NCBI GenBank assembly: GCA_000231825.2
Contig: JH720337.1
Span: 541,122 to 605,121, forward strand
DNA from: Tetrahymena elliotti 4EA
Lineage: Eukaryota > Ciliophora > Oligohymenophorea > Hymenostomatida > Tetrahymenidae
Reading direction: 5' to 3'
Length of the DNA: 64,000 nucleotides
A program made the position numbers and the translations under genes. Below are positions 61,848 through 64,000 of the stretch, piece by piece. The stretch's first letter is position 1. The number at the start of each line of letters is the position of its first letter. A model generated the notes under the pieces. The model was given only the letters and a program-made list of their open reading frames with translations, did no database searches and was not told the DNA's origin.

Positions 61848-63513
61848 TTTTTAACCTATTTTACTATACACCTTTTAATATATTTAAAGTTTATTCTCTC
61901 CTTTCCTTTTTTAATAATTTTTTAATATTGTTGATATTAGCGTATTATATTAAAAATAAATAAATAAGATTACTTATATCTATTTGATAATATGAAGTTT
62001 TGACTTAATAGCTAACCTCTTATAGATACGACATATATCTTGATATATCAATAGCAAGAATAAGTTAATCTTTAGGTTTTAATTCATTTATTTTATTTAA
62101 AGCAATATCTTCTATTTTTTTCCCTCTTCTGTAAAGTCATTTTTTCAATAAATTTTTTTATATCTAAAAGCAATCATTTTTACGTGGATGATCATAATTT
62201 GCTTTTATTTTTATTGTTTCCATATTTCATTAAAAACCAAACATTATTTTTCGAATTTTTAAATATTTTTATGTTTAACATTCTTATTCTTTTTTTAAAC
62301 TTCAAATATCAAAAATAAATTTTATTTTTCTTCAATAAAAAATATTTTTTCGCACTTAAAAAACTCTTTTGAAATTAAATAATTTGTGAATCAAACCTTC
62401 TTAGTGAAAATTTATAGTAAAAATACGAAAATTTTTAGGACTAAGTTTCTTTATTCAATTATTAATATTTTTGTTATCCAAAAAAAATAAAATAAAAGAG
62501 ATTAAATTTATACTATCTTTTTTTAAAATCTAATTTAAAAATATTTTTTCTAATTTCTTTTAATTTAAAAATTATTTGAAGTAGGTAGTTTGAATAAATA
62601 TTTGAGCAATAAATATACTCTTTTTGTTAAATTGAAAAGGTATATTCTTATCTGTTTAAATCTTATTTAGTAAAGAAATATATTTTTTTTGTGCATGGCT
62701 TAAAATATGAATAATCAATGTTATTTTTAAGAAACTTTAGAACATATTACTATTTATAAAAATACAAATCAGAAGAATCATCTCTTTTTTTGTAAAACAT
62801 TACTGGTTCATTAAATCTGAGAAATGTTATTATTGTTATTTACAATCTATATTATTTTTATAAGCTTATCTATTATTATTTTTAGATAAAAATTATAATT
62901 TGGTTAATTAAAAAAATGAAAATAAATTTGTTGTAAAATTAATTCTAAAAATGTATTTTTCAATCTTTCAATGAATTTTTTCAGATTAAAAAAATATGGT
63001 AAGGAATGTACAATTTTATAATATGATCAAATATTTTAAATGGTTATTACATGCTTGATTCAATTAACACATTTTGATATAGATGATATGTATATTATCT
63101 TGATTAAAATTAATATTTTGGCAGACTTTCATACTATTAAAGGCTGGCTTACAAAATATATGGCTAAAATGATAATTTAGATTTATAAAAATCCTATTGA
63201 TATGATAAAATCAATGATCAAAAATTGGAAAGAATTTCTAAAGAATGTTTCTTATTGATTGTTTTACATTAATTTGAAGCTAACTCAAATTAAATTTTTG
63301 TCTTATGGAAATTTTAAAAGCTAATATTTGTGTTGATAATTACATATATTAAAAAAAAATTATACAAGTAGGATATTAATCAAACCTCTACTCCTAAAAA
63401 AAGAAATTAGCTAAAAATATTAAGAAATAGCACAAAAAAAAAAATAAAACAAAACAGTATCAAATTCATTTTTAAGCATAAAAACTACAAGGCAAAGAGC
63501 AAATTGAAAAAGA
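61848..63513. other. Divergent intergenic region
   Basis: At about 1.7 kb this is the longest gene-free stretch in the window. It lies between the TFIIS-domain gene (-) and the next gene (+) and holds long A and T tracts. I find no coding-quality frame, tRNA or repeat. Confidence 0.5.
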
Positions 63514-64000
63514 ATGGATTTTGGAGATTATGAAAATTAGTAATTTGTTAATTACCTGAATAGCTAAGATACTGAATACATCTCATAAGTAATGAGAAAT
63601 GAGATTTAGCAACTTAATATAAGAAGACAACAATAGTAATAAATAACTTAAAACATAAATTGGAGATCTGTGCTAGCAGCAAAAGAATTATTAGATGATG
63701 ATGAGAATAATTATCGTATGCCTATAGGCTTAACTCTTTTATCTCTTCTTAGAGTTATTTTAACTTTGTTCGTCCTCAGTCATTCAAGCGAAAGAAGCCA
63801 ATTTATATCTATTTTCACTTCAGTAGGTCTATTTAAGGATCTTCTTCAAATATTATATAATTACTTCCTTTTTAGGTAGATATAGAACTTGAAAAAGTAG
63901 CTTTATTCTCATTAATTTACAAGATAGCTCACTGGCTTCTTGAAACAAATAGAAAATAAAGATTTATCTTCTAAATACAAAAGCTCTTTGTTGGTTAATT
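63514..64000 (+). CDS. Putative membrane protein, N-terminal part (runs off the window)
   Basis: It starts at ATG 63514 (MDFGDYENQQFVNYLNSQ). A Q-rich segment (NIRRQQQQQITQ) is followed by hydrophobic stretches: GLTLLSLLRVILTLFVLS and FISIFTSVGLFKDLLQIL, which may be two membrane segments. The frame then continues (DLSSKYKSSLLVN) to the window edge with no TGA. An intron could begin near 63877 but is not needed. Too little is visible for a family assignment. Confidence 0.65.

Noticed and set aside
1..64000. CRISPR array, prophage, insertion sequence or operon structure
   Set aside because: No regularly spaced direct repeats with unique spacers, no transposase or phage motifs and no co-directional overlapping genes were found. 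Introns and the reassigned stop codons show a ciliate nuclear genome.
1..64000. Internal eliminated sequences of a micronuclear genome
   Set aside because: All interruptions of coding frames that I examined fit GT-AG introns. No gene was broken by non-intron sequence with flanking direct repeats, so micronuclear origin is not supported, although intergenic elements cannot be excluded.

Overview
The window looks like nuclear (probably macronuclear) DNA of an oligohymenophorean ciliate, most likely Tetrahymena or a close relative. Base composition is extremely A+T rich. Long reading frames exist only if TAA and TAG are read as glutamine and TGA is the sole stop. Genes carry many short GT-AG introns of about 35-270 bp, with a few near 850 bp; this is longer than the 20-30 bp introns of Paramecium. 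Several proteins belong to families known to be large in Tetrahymena: leucine-rich-repeat proteins, PAS/transmembrane proteins, and proteins with B-box-like Cys/His fingers. All gene models below use the ciliate code, and lengths are given after intron removal.

Layout. 1-1163 (-): N-terminal part of an LRR protein, cut by the window edge. 1669-4234 (-): Cys/His finger plus WD40-like protein. 4787-6124 (-) and 6511-8830 (-): an orphan protein and a coiled-coil protein. 9689-15141 (+): large Q/N-rich coiled-coil protein. 15794-18031 (-): CWF19L1/Drn1-like splicing factor with an RRM. 18867-19980 (-): orphan S/N/Q-rich protein with an unclear 5' end. 20500-21150: degenerate tandem repeat of about 150 bp. 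21641-29044 (+): very large multi-pass membrane protein with a PAS domain. 30216-32833 (+): RCK/MAK-MOK type cilium-length kinase. 33701-37171 (+): long coiled coil. 38286-39212 (-): protein with a Cys-rich tail. 40161-42266 (+): orphan. 42857-44641 (+): Cys/His finger protein. 44987-46031: three tRNA-Leu(UAA) genes. 46547-49294 and 49801-52988 (both -): two more LRR proteins. 53448-55996 (+): multi-BRCT protein. 56601-57854 (+): spartin/senescence-domain protein. 58745-60945 (-): polyglutamine-rich protein. 61071-61847 (-): TFIIS central-domain protein. 63514-64000 (+): start of a putative membrane protein.

There is no operon logic, phage, CRISPR array or transposon. The genes are independent eukaryotic housekeeping, ciliary, signalling and genome-maintenance genes with many lineage-specific proteins. 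The most striking structural signal is that all three LRR genes are built from single-repeat exons of about 90 nt. Each is flanked by phase-2 introns at the same place, just after the conserved beta-strand of the repeat. This arrangement would allow repeats to be gained or lost exon by exon.
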